This document shows, one piece after another, positions 38,701-46,887 of a DNA stretch of 50,177 nucleotides. The notes below the pieces were generated by a model that saw only the letters and a list, made by a program, of their open reading frames with translations, did not search any database and was not told the DNA's origin. The DNA is taken from positions 1 to 50,177 of IMG/VR virus record IMGVR_UViG_3300044491_001277; one strand, written 5' to 3'. The position numbers and the translations under genes are program-made. This DNA comes from a virus. Positions within the stretch are counted from its first letter, which is position 1. Each line of letters starts with the position of its first letter.

Positions 38701-41606
38701 CATTCCCATCACCTATCAGAGATCTGTATCCACAGTATGATAGAGATAACCCTCAGTTTGATCCTAAAGGTTCCAAAACATATGCCAAACCAACTCCTCT
38801 TGGTGAAGTTGTAGTTGATGATCCTAGAAACAGTATCACCAGAAAAGCTATTGATACTGCAATCTTTGATTTTGGTATTGGTGTTGGTGTTACTGATATT
38901 ATCTCCAATCCAACAGGAACAGCTCACACCATCTTCACTCAACATGATCATAGATTGAATAGAGCTGCTGTTGTTAGTGTTGCTAGTAGTGGTGCTGGAT
39001 ATGGTGATGGTACTGGATCTATTGAGAACCTTTATAACGCAGTTCTTGTTAATACAGGAAGTGCAAGAGGAGTAAGTGCTACAGCAAGAATCACAGTAGA
39101 TGGTACTGGTAGTGTCTCAGATGTTGAGATCATGAACAGTGGTAGTGATTATCAAGTTGGAGATGTTCTGAATATAACTGGAACAGCTACAACCACAGGA
39201 TTCTCACAAGCAACTGTTACTGTAACACAGATCAATAACGATATTGGTGATACAGTTCGTGTTTCTGGTATTCAATCCACTTCTTATGAAGGATATAACA
39301 CACTTTATAGAATCACTGGTATCACAACCAACAACGCTTTTGAAGCTGAATCTGTTACATCTGTAAATGGAGCAAGTGTAACTGGTGTTGGAATTACTTT
39401 AACTCAAAACTCATTCACTCATGTAACTGGTAAAACATTGGATGTTTCATCTATTGTTTACAATAATGTGAGTGGATTTGCAACTGTTGTTACAGCTCAA
39501 AATCATGGTCTGAGACCTAATAACAAGATTGTGATTGGTGGAGCTGATACTGAACTGGCAAATGGAAGTTTCCTAGTTACAGAAATCACTGATCTCACAA
39601 CATTCTCCATGAATGTCGGTGTAAGTACCCTATCACCAAGTATTGGTGGAACTATGAAGGGATATATTCCTGGACTAACTTCACAAGAAGGTTTCCCTGT
39701 TCTGTATGGAGAGAACTTTGGTGGTAGAGTTCAGAACATCTACGCTGGTATCACAACTACACTCTCTTCAGCTGTTTCTTCTACCTCAGATGATGAGATT
39801 GAAGTATTGAACATTGAGAACCTGGACATCAACATTGGTGATTATCTGAGAATTGATGATGAGGTTGTCAGAGTTAAGAGAACTGTAACTGGAAACCCAG
39901 TTCGTGTATTCAGAGGATTGTTCGGAACAAGAGCTTCCACACATGATGCTGGTTCTGTTGTAAGAAGGATTAGAATTAATACAGTTGAGTTTAGAAGACC
40001 TTCTATTGTTAGAGCTTCTGGTCATACCTTTGAGTATCAAGGTTATGGACCTGGTAACTACTCAACAGCACTTCCTGATAGACAGGATACCTCACCTACA
40101 CTAACAGAACAGACACTATCCCAGTCCTTCAGGTCTGATGGTGGTCTCAGTGTTTACACTGGTATGAATGATAAGGGTGACTACTTTGTCGGTAACAGAA
40201 GACTTTCTTCTACTACTGGTAAGGCTGACATCTATAATACACCTGTACCAACAGTTACTGGTGAGGATGTTGCATCTATCGATAGAGATGTAAGTGTTGA
40301 CATTGTTGAAACATCAGCAGCTGACATCACTGGTTCTATCAAGGTTAGTGGTGGTATCAATAATAACTTTGTATCAGAGTTTGATGGTCCTGTTGTACTG
40401 AACAAGAAGGTTACATCTACTTCTAGTGAAGGTATTGAATCTGTAAGTGTATTCCTTCAGGGTGATGCTACTGTTTCTAGAAAGTATACAGTTGGTATTT
40501 CTACTCCAGTTAACGCTGGTAACCCTGGTGATGTAGTGTATAACGCTAACCCAGCACCTGGTGGTATTCTTGGTTGGACATACACAACTGACAATAACTG
40601 GAATACTTTTGGTTCTGTATCACTTGATCAATATGGTGAAAGTGTTCTCTTTGATAAGGTTGGTGTTGCAACTGATTCACTTGGTGAGAACACTGTATTG
40701 GTTGGTTCAGGTTCAACTCAAGTTTCTATTGATGGAACTGGTGGAGTTGGTATTGGAACTTCAGCTAATGGGTTCAAACTTCATGTATTTGGTGGAAACA
40801 TCAGAGGTACATTTGAGGGTGATGGTTCACAACTAACCAACCTTGATAGTATCTGGACTAACAATGATACTGATGAATGGGCTTATACTAAGGACAATCC
40901 TGATCTGAGAGTTGGTATTGGTACATCAATTGGTGTAGATGCACAACTGAGAATCGCTGGTTCTGCTACAACATCACTTCATGTTATCAATGGTTCATTG
41001 TTTGATGGTGAAGTTACATTCACCAATGATGTAACAGTTGGAACTGGTAAAACACTTACAGTTGAAAACCTTGATGTTACTGGTAGTGGTGTACTCAATG
41101 TCAATCTAGGCACAGTTCAACAACTCAATGTTGGAACTGGTGGAACAATCATCTCCACACCTGCTAACGCTGAGTTTGTAGGTGTTGGTATTGGAACCAC
41201 AGCAGCTAGAGCATCACTGGATGTTGAAGGATCAGCTAGATTTAAAACCTATCATGAGATCGCAAAGAATGTTACTAGTGTTAGTGGTGAGGTGACATTG
41301 AATCTCTCTGAAGCTCAGTCATTCCTTCTCACTACTTCTGAAGATATTAGTTCCTTCACTCTCACAGGTGCAACAGCTAACTCAACCACAGCATTCACAG
41401 TGAAGATTCTTCAAGGATCTACAGCTAGAGGAGTTGGTATAGATACATTCAGATCAAGTGGTGGTACTCCAATCCCAGTCTATTGGCCAGGTGGTTCAGT
41501 TCCTGTAGTTACACCAACCGCAGCTAAAACTGATATCTACTCCTTTATGACATTTGATGGTGGAGCTTCACTCTTTGGTGTTGTTGGAGGTCAAAACTTC
41601 TCATGA
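35763..41606 (+). CDS. very large tail-fibre or baseplate virion protein
   Basis: At 1947 aa this is the longest gene here. The N-terminus MPLSRLDNFLKNVRGNILYV and MGRPFLTIQRALVEAARFSY matches a large cyanophage structural protein. The body is a series of beta-rich Gly/Ser/Thr domains. The region near 1640-1720 has the phage-fibre motif GGVGIGTSANGFKLHVFGGN, and the C-terminus has GIGTTAARASLDVEGSARF. Repeated VTATVTEG/STTGF-like strands suggest a trimeric beta fibre. It is probably attached at the baseplate. Shares 4 nt with the next gene. Confidence 0.75.
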   Translation: MPLSRLDNFLKNVRGNILYVNPNDLDATDSIENQGNSMGRPFLTIQRALVEAARFSYQVGLDNDRFAKTTIMLYPAEHVIDNRPGWIPDGLNNYQLRDGTTSSDFSAFNSTSNFDLTTTDNALYKLNSVHGGVIIPRGVSIVGQDLRKTKIRPLYVPNPENDDIERSALFRLTGGCYLWQFSMFDADPNGLAYKDYTTAQFVPNFSHHKLTCFEYADGANGVEIADNFVTYSTSRTDLDMYYEKVGLAYGSASGRAIEPDYPSGLIDIQTKVDEFRIVGPTGGEVGISSIKAGDGSTSTAIVTATVTEGVSGLDVDTTFIINGVADSDYNGSYSVQEVLTTNADGEATSFTYQVPDVPVDALPAVTGATVALDTDTVTSASPYIFNTSLRSVYGMCGMHADGSKASGFKSMVVAQFTGVSLQKDDNAFLKFNQSTGGFDDSTTVDNLHSDPNAIYKPSYYNFHMKTSNNAVTQQVSIFAIGFAQQFINESGGDTSITNSNSNFGQNSLISKGFREEAFVRDDVGYISHIIPPRESVVQNVNLEFDSIDVSTTVGVASTGHLYLYQKTNPSSIPETVIQGYRVGAKVNDKLNVLISQSGTPTNYFARIVMPNTDKSSVKAYNVGRNVGTGNSIASSIITFTEDHGFINGESIRVLSDNARLPDGLDNNRLYFAITDGVASNQIQLATTLNDSLDGSETSFNNAGGNLVVESRVSDKIAGDIGHPVQYDNTQNQWFVNVSSASTENTIYGTVSSLGVSGLGDATPRTFITRTPDNRKNSEKIYTFRYVVPAGSGIASARAPRVNYVLQESNKVTGDSNSEVALQYNPSSVTMTNETEMRNFSFLREANWAGGTSYFTSEQPHGMVEGTEVRIKNVISSSNPTGVANSAYNGKFTVAGISSANTFYVTGPTVDPGLFQNNTSLRTTTLPTFQRTSSKNTFFIYDVNTLREYVTGEQDGIYYLTVIDSSNTPVVSPFNDKDQFSFPSPIRDLYPQYDRDNPQFDPKGSKTYAKPTPLGEVVVDDPRNSITRKAIDTAIFDFGIGVGVTDIISNPTGTAHTIFTQHDHRLNRAAVVSVASSGAGYGDGTGSIENLYNAVLVNTGSARGVSATARITVDGTGSVSDVEIMNSGSDYQVGDVLNITGTATTTGFSQATVTVTQINNDIGDTVRVSGIQSTSYEGYNTLYRITGITTNNAFEAESVTSVNGASVTGVGITLTQNSFTHVTGKTLDVSSIVYNNVSGFATVVTAQNHGLRPNNKIVIGGADTELANGSFLVTEITDLTTFSMNVGVSTLSPSIGGTMKGYIPGLTSQEGFPVLYGENFGGRVQNIYAGITTTLSSAVSSTSDDEIEVLNIENLDINIGDYLRIDDEVVRVKRTVTGNPVRVFRGLFGTRASTHDAGSVVRRIRINTVEFRRPSIVRASGHTFEYQGYGPGNYSTALPDRQDTSPTLTEQTLSQSFRSDGGLSVYTGMNDKGDYFVGNRRLSSTTGKADIYNTPVPTVTGEDVASIDRDVSVDIVETSAADITGSIKVSGGINNNFVSEFDGPVVLNKKVTSTSSEGIESVSVFLQGDATVSRKYTVGISTPVNAGNPGDVVYNANPAPGGILGWTYTTDNNWNTFGSVSLDQYGESVLFDKVGVATDSLGENTVLVGSGSTQVSIDGTGGVGIGTSANGFKLHVFGGNIRGTFEGDGSQLTNLDSIWTNNDTDEWAYTKDNPDLRVGIGTSIGVDAQLRIAGSATTSLHVINGSLFDGEVTFTNDVTVGTGKTLTVENLDVTGSGVLNVNLGTVQQLNVGTGGTIISTPANAEFVGVGIGTTAARASLDVEGSARFKTYHEIAKNVTSVSGEVTLNLSEAQSFLLTTSEDISSFTLTGATANSTTAFTVKILQGSTARGVGIDTFRSSGGTPIPVYWPGGSVPVVTPTAAKTDIYSFMTFDGGASLFGVVGGQNFS

Positions 41607-43978
41607 GTGCAGTAGGATTTCACTTCTATCGTTCAGTACCGACACAGTTGGATCTCAATGGTCCACTGTTGTCTTTCACACAACAACCAGAATCTGTGAG
41701 TACTGATGGTTCATCAGTAACTCTAACTGGTATTGCAACAGTATCATTTGCTAGTACAAATCCATCCAATAGTGGATCACTGAAGTATCAGTGGTATGAA
41801 GTTGGTGTTGGACCTATTAGTGATGGTAGTGGTGTTACAGGGTCTGCCACAACTACACTATCTTTACAGAGTTTAGTATCACCTACTGACAGTGGTAGAG
41901 ATTTTTATCTTGAAGCATCCTATGTTCCATCCACAGAGACTGGTTCTGGTGTCAATGGACCACTAAACTCAAATATTGTATCAGTAACTATCTTCCCATT
42001 TATTGAGATTATTGCTCAGCCATCTAATAATACTACAATTCCAAACAGGGATGTGGTGTTTAATATTGATGCGAGTTTGTCTGATGCTACATTCTCAGAA
42101 TCTCTTTCTTATCAGTGGACTTTGAATGGTGAGGATGCTGTAGATGGAACAACAACACAAGAAATTCCTGTTACTAGATTTGAACAAACCTTCTCATCAG
42201 ATACTTCAGTTACACTTCCTAATGATGCATTAGATATTGAAATCGAAGTTGCTGGTGCCTCTGGTGGCAATGGTGGTTATGATTCTGGTGGCCCTGGTGG
42301 TGGAGGTGCAGGTGGTAGATATGGTAAGTTTAGTTATGGTAGTGGAGGAAGAACACTACAATTTAAAGTAGGTAGAAATGGAAATGGTGGTGGAACTGGT
42401 AACCAAAATGTAGGTGGTGGAGGTGGTTCATCATCTGTAGCTGGAGGCGGCAGAGGTGGTGGTGCTGGCAATAGTGGTTGGTCTGGTGGTGGAGGCGGAG
42501 GCGGTGGTGCCTCTGGTGTTTATGATGAAACATTGGGTCGTTATACTATCGTCGCTGGAGGCGGCGGTGGAGGAGGCGGTGGTTCCCTAGGACGTGGTGG
42601 TTCTAGTGGAGGTGGTGCTGGTGACTTTGATGCTGCATCTGGTTCTTTCTCTATCTCTGGTGGTGGTGGAGGCCAAACCAAGAGTGGTGATGGTGGCGGC
42701 GGTGGTGCTGGTGGCGGTGGTGCTACTGGTGGCGGCGGTGGTGGATCAGGCCAAGATAACTCCTATGGTGGTAGAGGTGGTGGAGGAGGAGACTCCAAGT
42801 ATGATACAACCATTGTAACTAATAAAATTGATGATAGAACAACGAGTGGTAATGGTTTCATTAAGCTTAAGTATGATGTTCCTGCTGGTAGTAACTCAAC
42901 AGGTCTTTTAAAAATCATTAACACTACATTGAGTGGTTCACAAACCGAATCACTTACTGCAAGTGTTGATACTGTTGGTATTCAAACAATCACTTGTAAG
43001 TTAAATCATCCAACTGCAACTAACTCACCACTTGAAAGTGATGTGGCATTGTTCTCTGCTATCTCTAATGCAGATTCATTCCCCATTAGAGTAGAAGAAA
43101 TTGGTGGAAATACAGATGCAAATATAGTTGATGTTGATTTGTTTAATGGTGATTTTGAGTTAGATACTACTGGAAGTGGAGACATTTCAAATAATGAATT
43201 CACTAACTACTACAGTATCTACTCTCCAGATAAGGATATTGAAGTAGAGGTTGATTTGTATGGTGGTAAGGGTGATAACTCTGGTTCTTTTGTTGGTGGT
43301 GAAGGTGGATTCTCAAGAATTAGATTCACAATGGAACAGAATGTTGAGTATGTACTAACTGGATTGAACACACTTATTGATACACCATTCCTGTATCGTA
43401 AAGGTTCACTGATTGCCTGTGTCGGTCAAGGTGGTGCTGCAGGTAGTAATGGTAATGGTGGATTTGGTGGTGGTATTGGTGTATCTGGTGATGAAGGTTA
43501 TGGTAGAAGAGGTGGTAATGGTGGAGAATCTGTATCTGCTGGTACTCTTTCTAACATTGGTATCTTTGGTTCATTATTCACAACATCAGTTCCTGTAGCA
43601 CCTGACACTATTGCTGCTAATCCTGATGGTGGTAGAACACTCCCTTGTCCTTATGGTGTTTATTGGAGAAACCAAGGTGTATCAGCCTGTTCTGATGTTG
43701 GAACCACACAATTCAGATTATCAGATGGCACTGTAGTTTCTAATACAGCTAACATCACCAGAGGATATAAGGCTGGATACAGTATCATTGAAACTGCTGG
43801 TTTAGGTAATGTGAATGGTGGAAATGGTGGCAATGGAGCCACAGGTGGACAAGGTGGAGTTGGTGGAGATGGAGGTGGTGGTGCTTCTGGATATACCAAT
43901 GGTAGTGTTGCAGTGGTGTCCACTATTCTTGGTGGTAGTAATGGGGTTGCCAAGGCAATATTCAGAGTAGCTTCATAG
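41603..43978 (+). CDS. glycine-rich adhesin with Ig-like N-terminal domains
   Basis: The 791-aa protein has two Ig-like segments (about 20-132 and 134-195; KYQWYEVGVG and SYQWTLNGEDA are the Trp strands). A glycine-rich domain follows (about 217-396) with runs of up to nine G, then further glycine clusters near 555-575, 610-645 and 745-775. This is the glycine-rich domain type in which poly-Gly II helices stack, as in the receptor-binding adhesin of phage S16. It likely contacts the host surface. It is coupled to the large fibre gene (ATGA). Low-complexity DNA makes it prone to strain variation. Confidence 0.75.
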   Translation: MSAVGFHFYRSVPTQLDLNGPLLSFTQQPESVSTDGSSVTLTGIATVSFASTNPSNSGSLKYQWYEVGVGPISDGSGVTGSATTTLSLQSLVSPTDSGRDFYLEASYVPSTETGSGVNGPLNSNIVSVTIFPFIEIIAQPSNNTTIPNRDVVFNIDASLSDATFSESLSYQWTLNGEDAVDGTTTQEIPVTRFEQTFSSDTSVTLPNDALDIEIEVAGASGGNGGYDSGGPGGGGAGGRYGKFSYGSGGRTLQFKVGRNGNGGGTGNQNVGGGGGSSSVAGGGRGGGAGNSGWSGGGGGGGGASGVYDETLGRYTIVAGGGGGGGGGSLGRGGSSGGGAGDFDAASGSFSISGGGGGQTKSGDGGGGGAGGGGATGGGGGGSGQDNSYGGRGGGGGDSKYDTTIVTNKIDDRTTSGNGFIKLKYDVPAGSNSTGLLKIINTTLSGSQTESLTASVDTVGIQTITCKLNHPTATNSPLESDVALFSAISNADSFPIRVEEIGGNTDANIVDVDLFNGDFELDTTGSGDISNNEFTNYYSIYSPDKDIEVEVDLYGGKGDNSGSFVGGEGGFSRIRFTMEQNVEYVLTGLNTLIDTPFLYRKGSLIACVGQGGAAGSNGNGGFGGGIGVSGDEGYGRRGGNGGESVSAGTLSNIGIFGSLFTTSVPVAPDTIAANPDGGRTLPCPYGVYWRNQGVSACSDVGTTQFRLSDGTVVSNTANITRGYKAGYSIIETAGLGNVNGGNGGNGATGGQGGVGGDGGGGASGYTNGSVAVVSTILGGSNGVAKAIFRVAS

Positions 43979-43986
43979 TATAAATA
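43979..43986 (+). promoter_or_regulatory. late promoter
   Basis: TATAAATA, the exact T4 late consensus, 37 nt ahead of ATG 44024. Confidence 0.75.
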
Positions 43987-44023
43987 AGTATAAGGTGGAT
44001 AGTGAAACCTTTACAGGAGAACA

Positions 44024-44986
44024 ATGGCTGTCAACAAGAATTTTGTAGTCAAAAATGGGATTGAGGTTGCAGAGGATCTAATCTTTGCAAACTCAGACCT
44101 AGATAAAGTCGGTATTGGTTCCACTATCCCAACCACTACCCTTGACGTTAAAGGTCAGGGTATTGCAGCACAAGATGGTCTGTTTACTGGAATCTTAACC
44201 GCAACATCTGAACTCAATGTGGGTGCAGGTGGAACAGTTATTACTGCACTACCATCAGGTCTGATTGGACTTGGTACTGCATCTCCAGAATATAATGTAC
44301 ATATTGTAAGACCAAATCCTGAATCACCAGGTAATATTTCCACTGCATTGTATGTTGATGGGGATCTTACTGTAACTGGACGTGTTGAAGCTAACGCTAT
44401 CACACTTGATGAAGGTATCGAAACAGTTGAATTAAATGTTACTGGTATCGCCACTATTACTGGTCTTACCGCTAATCAATCTGAAGTATACACTCAGTTT
44501 GATGTAGTCAATAATGGTAGTGGAGCCTATCAGTTCAATGCAACTGGTATTGGTTTCACACAAAACACACTCAATCCTCCACTGTATTTGAACAGGGGTC
44601 AGAACTATCGTTTCAATGTAAACGCATCTGGTCATCCATTCCTTATTAAGACTTTACCTGGTACTGGTCTTGATAATGTATATCCTAATGGTGTTACTAA
44701 TAATGGTGCTGAAGTTGGTATTGTAACCTTTAAGGTTCCATTCAACGCACCTAATACTCTGTATTATCAGTGTGAGTATCACGCCTCAATGGTAGGTGTG
44801 ATGATTATTGACTCTGATGGAAACCTTGGTATCCAATCAGGTGGAACACTTGTAGGTTCTGCATCAAGTATTAACTTTGTATCATCGTCTGGTGCTGGAG
44901 TTGATGCTATTGTCACCGCAGGAGTTGCTACAGTTACATTCACACCAGGAGTTTCAATTGGTCTGGCCATTGCACTTGGCAGCTAA
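44024..44986 (+). CDS. tail-fibre protein with a cupredoxin-like domain
   Basis: The 320-aa protein opens MAVNKNFVVKNGIEVAEDLI, then beta-fibre strands (GIGSTIPTTTLDVKGQGIA). From about 165 to 262 it has a cupredoxin-like domain: LYLNRGQNYRFNV, GHPFLIKT (H204), VTFKVPFNAPNTLYYQC (C250), then H253 and M256. The H...C-x2-H-x2-M set is the type-1 copper ligand pattern, with a shorter C-terminal loop than plastocyanin. The end is beta-rich. A late promoter precedes it. Copper binding is inference. Confidence 0.75.
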   Translation: MAVNKNFVVKNGIEVAEDLIFANSDLDKVGIGSTIPTTTLDVKGQGIAAQDGLFTGILTATSELNVGAGGTVITALPSGLIGLGTASPEYNVHIVRPNPESPGNISTALYVDGDLTVTGRVEANAITLDEGIETVELNVTGIATITGLTANQSEVYTQFDVVNNGSGAYQFNATGIGFTQNTLNPPLYLNRGQNYRFNVNASGHPFLIKTLPGTGLDNVYPNGVTNNGAEVGIVTFKVPFNAPNTLYYQCEYHASMVGVMIIDSDGNLGIQSGGTLVGSASSINFVSSSGAGVDAIVTAGVATVTFTPGVSIGLAIALGS

Positions 44987-44992
44987 TAAATA
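44985..44992 (+). promoter_or_regulatory. late promoter
   Basis: AATAAATA overlapping the preceding stop codon, 21 nt before ATG 45014. Confidence 0.6.
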
Positions 44993-45013
44993 TCACTAAC
45001 ACCCCGTAAAACA

Positions 45014-45550
45014 ATGGCAGAATCATTTGTAAATGCGTTAGCTAAATCGGCAGGTATTGTAACCACTAGTTCCAATACTTCAGTTGGATCTAATGCTACA
45101 GTAATCGCAGGAGTTTCCACTGTCAACTTGGGAGTGGGTTATCTTGTAAGTAACCAACACTTCCGTGGTGGAACAAAGGTCGTGTCTATTGATAGTACCT
45201 CACAGGTTACTGTTGATAAGGCATCAACAAACACTTCTCCAGTAAACAATCAGCCAGTAAGTTTTCTTGGCCCAACAACGGCTTATACATCACCTAGTGG
45301 TGTCAAATCTATTCTTATTGGTGGTACATTCTCAAACCTCACAAATAACAATGTGAATATTACGGTTGAGGTTGTAACTGGTGTTACTTCTACTACTATT
45401 GCAAATGATATTCCTGTTCCAACAGGTAGTTCTTTTGTTATTAGTGATGCTGGTAAGACAGTATTGGCTGGAGGGGATGTAGTGAATATCTATTGTGATA
45501 CAGAGAATGCTATTGATGGAACATTAGGTATTCTTCAGGGGGTTAACTGA
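45014..45550 (+). CDS. small fibre/virion protein
   Basis: The 178-aa product begins MAESFVNALAKSAGIVTTSS and has repeated beta strands (TVIAGVSTVNLGVGYLVSNQ). Its body, GVKSILIGGTFSNLTNNNVN with ITVEVV, matches a common cyanophage small structural protein. The stop overlaps the next start (TGATGG). A fibre-accessory role is inferred from the neighbours. Confidence 0.65.
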   Translation: MAESFVNALAKSAGIVTTSSNTSVGSNATVIAGVSTVNLGVGYLVSNQHFRGGTKVVSIDSTSQVTVDKASTNTSPVNNQPVSFLGPTTAYTSPSGVKSILIGGTFSNLTNNNVNITVEVVTGVTSTTIANDIPVPTGSSFVISDAGKTVLAGGDVVNIYCDTENAIDGTLGILQGVN

Positions 45551-46269
45551 TGGCAGATAGAAGCGGGTATATTGGAAGAGCTCCTGGTGATAGTAGTATC
45601 ACTGTTGCTCGTCAAACAAATCAACCAACAACTACTACATCAACCTTTGTATTCAACTCTGGATATGATGTAGGATACCTTGATGTCTATATCAATGGCT
45701 CCAAACTTATTAACGCACTTGACTATACTGCAACTGATACTCAGAATATATCACTCACTACTGCAGCAGTAAGTGGTGATGTAGTTGAGTTTGTAGCTTA
45801 CAAAGCTTTCAATCTATCTAATGTTGTTTCATCAACACCTGGTGACCTAACAGTTAATGGTAGTGTTACCGCAACAACATATTATGGTGATGGATCGAAT
45901 CTAACTGGTATTGATGCCACTTCACTTAAAGATGGTGATGGAACGATAAGAGTTCAAGCCAATACCTCTGGTGCTGTTGTCACTGGCATTCTGACAGCTA
46001 CATCATTTAGTGGTAGTGGTGCTAACCTCACTGATGTTATCTCTGGCGTAGAACTTCAACAAGGTGGTAGTAGTGTTGGTACATCCATTACTGCTATCAA
46101 TTTTAGTGGTGCTACAGTATCTGCACCAGTATCAGGATTGTCTACTGTGTCAATTTCTCAACAACTCACTATTGGAGTAAGAACAGGAGCTGCAGTTACT
46201 TTTGGAGTTACTGGCAACAGTTTCAATATTTCTAATAGGGCTGGAGGAAATGTTCCAATCAACATCTGA
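45550..46269 (+). CDS. tail-fibre-like structural protein
   Basis: The 239-aa product starts MADRSGYIGRAPGDSSITVA, has the FNSGYDVGYLDVYINGSKLI segment typical of phage fibre proteins, and a later ATTYYGDGSNLTGIDATSL fibre motif. The rest is Ser/Thr/Gly-rich beta text. It is coupled to the upstream gene, and a late promoter overlaps its stop. Confidence 0.7.
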   Translation: MADRSGYIGRAPGDSSITVARQTNQPTTTTSTFVFNSGYDVGYLDVYINGSKLINALDYTATDTQNISLTTAAVSGDVVEFVAYKAFNLSNVVSSTPGDLTVNGSVTATTYYGDGSNLTGIDATSLKDGDGTIRVQANTSGAVVTGILTATSFSGSGANLTDVISGVELQQGGSSVGTSITAINFSGATVSAPVSGLSTVSISQQLTIGVRTGAAVTFGVTGNSFNISNRAGGNVPINI

Positions 46270-46275
46270 TAAATA
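46268..46275 (+). promoter_or_regulatory. late promoter
   Basis: GATAAATA overlapping the previous stop, 24 nt ahead of ATG 46299; AGGAG also lies 14 nt before the ATG. Confidence 0.55.
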
Positions 46276-46298
46276 CCCACATAGGAGTTTAATTCAAA

Positions 46299-46886
46299 AT
46301 GGCTGATAGATTTCCACTCATTGCTAATTCATCATCTAATCAAATTCAAGAACTGGCTGTCAGTGACAATTTGAATTTAGATGGGAATAGTATTGTGGGT
46401 GTTGTAAGTATTACCGCTAGTGGTGATGTATCCATCGGTGGAACACTAACATATGAAGATGTAACTAACATTGATTCAGTTGGTATTGTAACCGCACGAA
46501 CTGGAGTAAGAGTTAATGCTGGTGGTATTGTAGTCACTGCTGGTATTTCTACAATAGGTGCAGGAGTAAGTCTAACTGGACCTTATAAAGAAAACATCAC
46601 TGCAATGGGTGCATTGGAGGTTGATTGTTCACAAGGAAATTACTTTACAAAGACTATTAGTGGTGATAGCACATTCACCTTTGCTAATGTACCAACAGGT
46701 TGTGCATATGCTTTCACATTAGAACTAACACATACAAGTGGTACAGCAGAATGGCCAACATCAGTTAAGTTCCCAGGAAATACTGCACCAACGCTTACAG
46801 CAGGTAAGACAACCTTGTTTATGTTCATCACCGATGATGGTGGAACAAGATTTAGAGGTTCATCACTAGTAGATTACGATAATTGA
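46299..46886 (+). CDS. tail-fibre-like structural protein
   Basis: The 195-aa product starts MADRFPLIANSSSNQIQELA and has a fibre-shaft pattern (SIVGVVSITASGDVSIGGTL; VTNIDSVGIVTARTGVRVNA). Its C-terminal domain reads VDCSQGNYFTKTISGDSTFT and GGTRFRGSSLVDYDN. This end resembles the domain at the end of the 1947-aa protein (SFTLTGATANS / YSFMTFDGGASLFG). It is probably a fibre module. Confidence 0.7.
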   Translation: MADRFPLIANSSSNQIQELAVSDNLNLDGNSIVGVVSITASGDVSIGGTLTYEDVTNIDSVGIVTARTGVRVNAGGIVVTAGISTIGAGVSLTGPYKENITAMGALEVDCSQGNYFTKTISGDSTFTFANVPTGCAYAFTLELTHTSGTAEWPTSVKFPGNTAPTLTAGKTTLFMFITDDGGTRFRGSSLVDYDN

Positions 46887-46887
46887 T

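Noticed and set aside
42228-42800. GGT-rich repetitive DNA that could suggest a repeat array
   Set aside because: It is in-frame glycine-rich coding sequence with irregular units and no spacer pattern, so not CRISPR.
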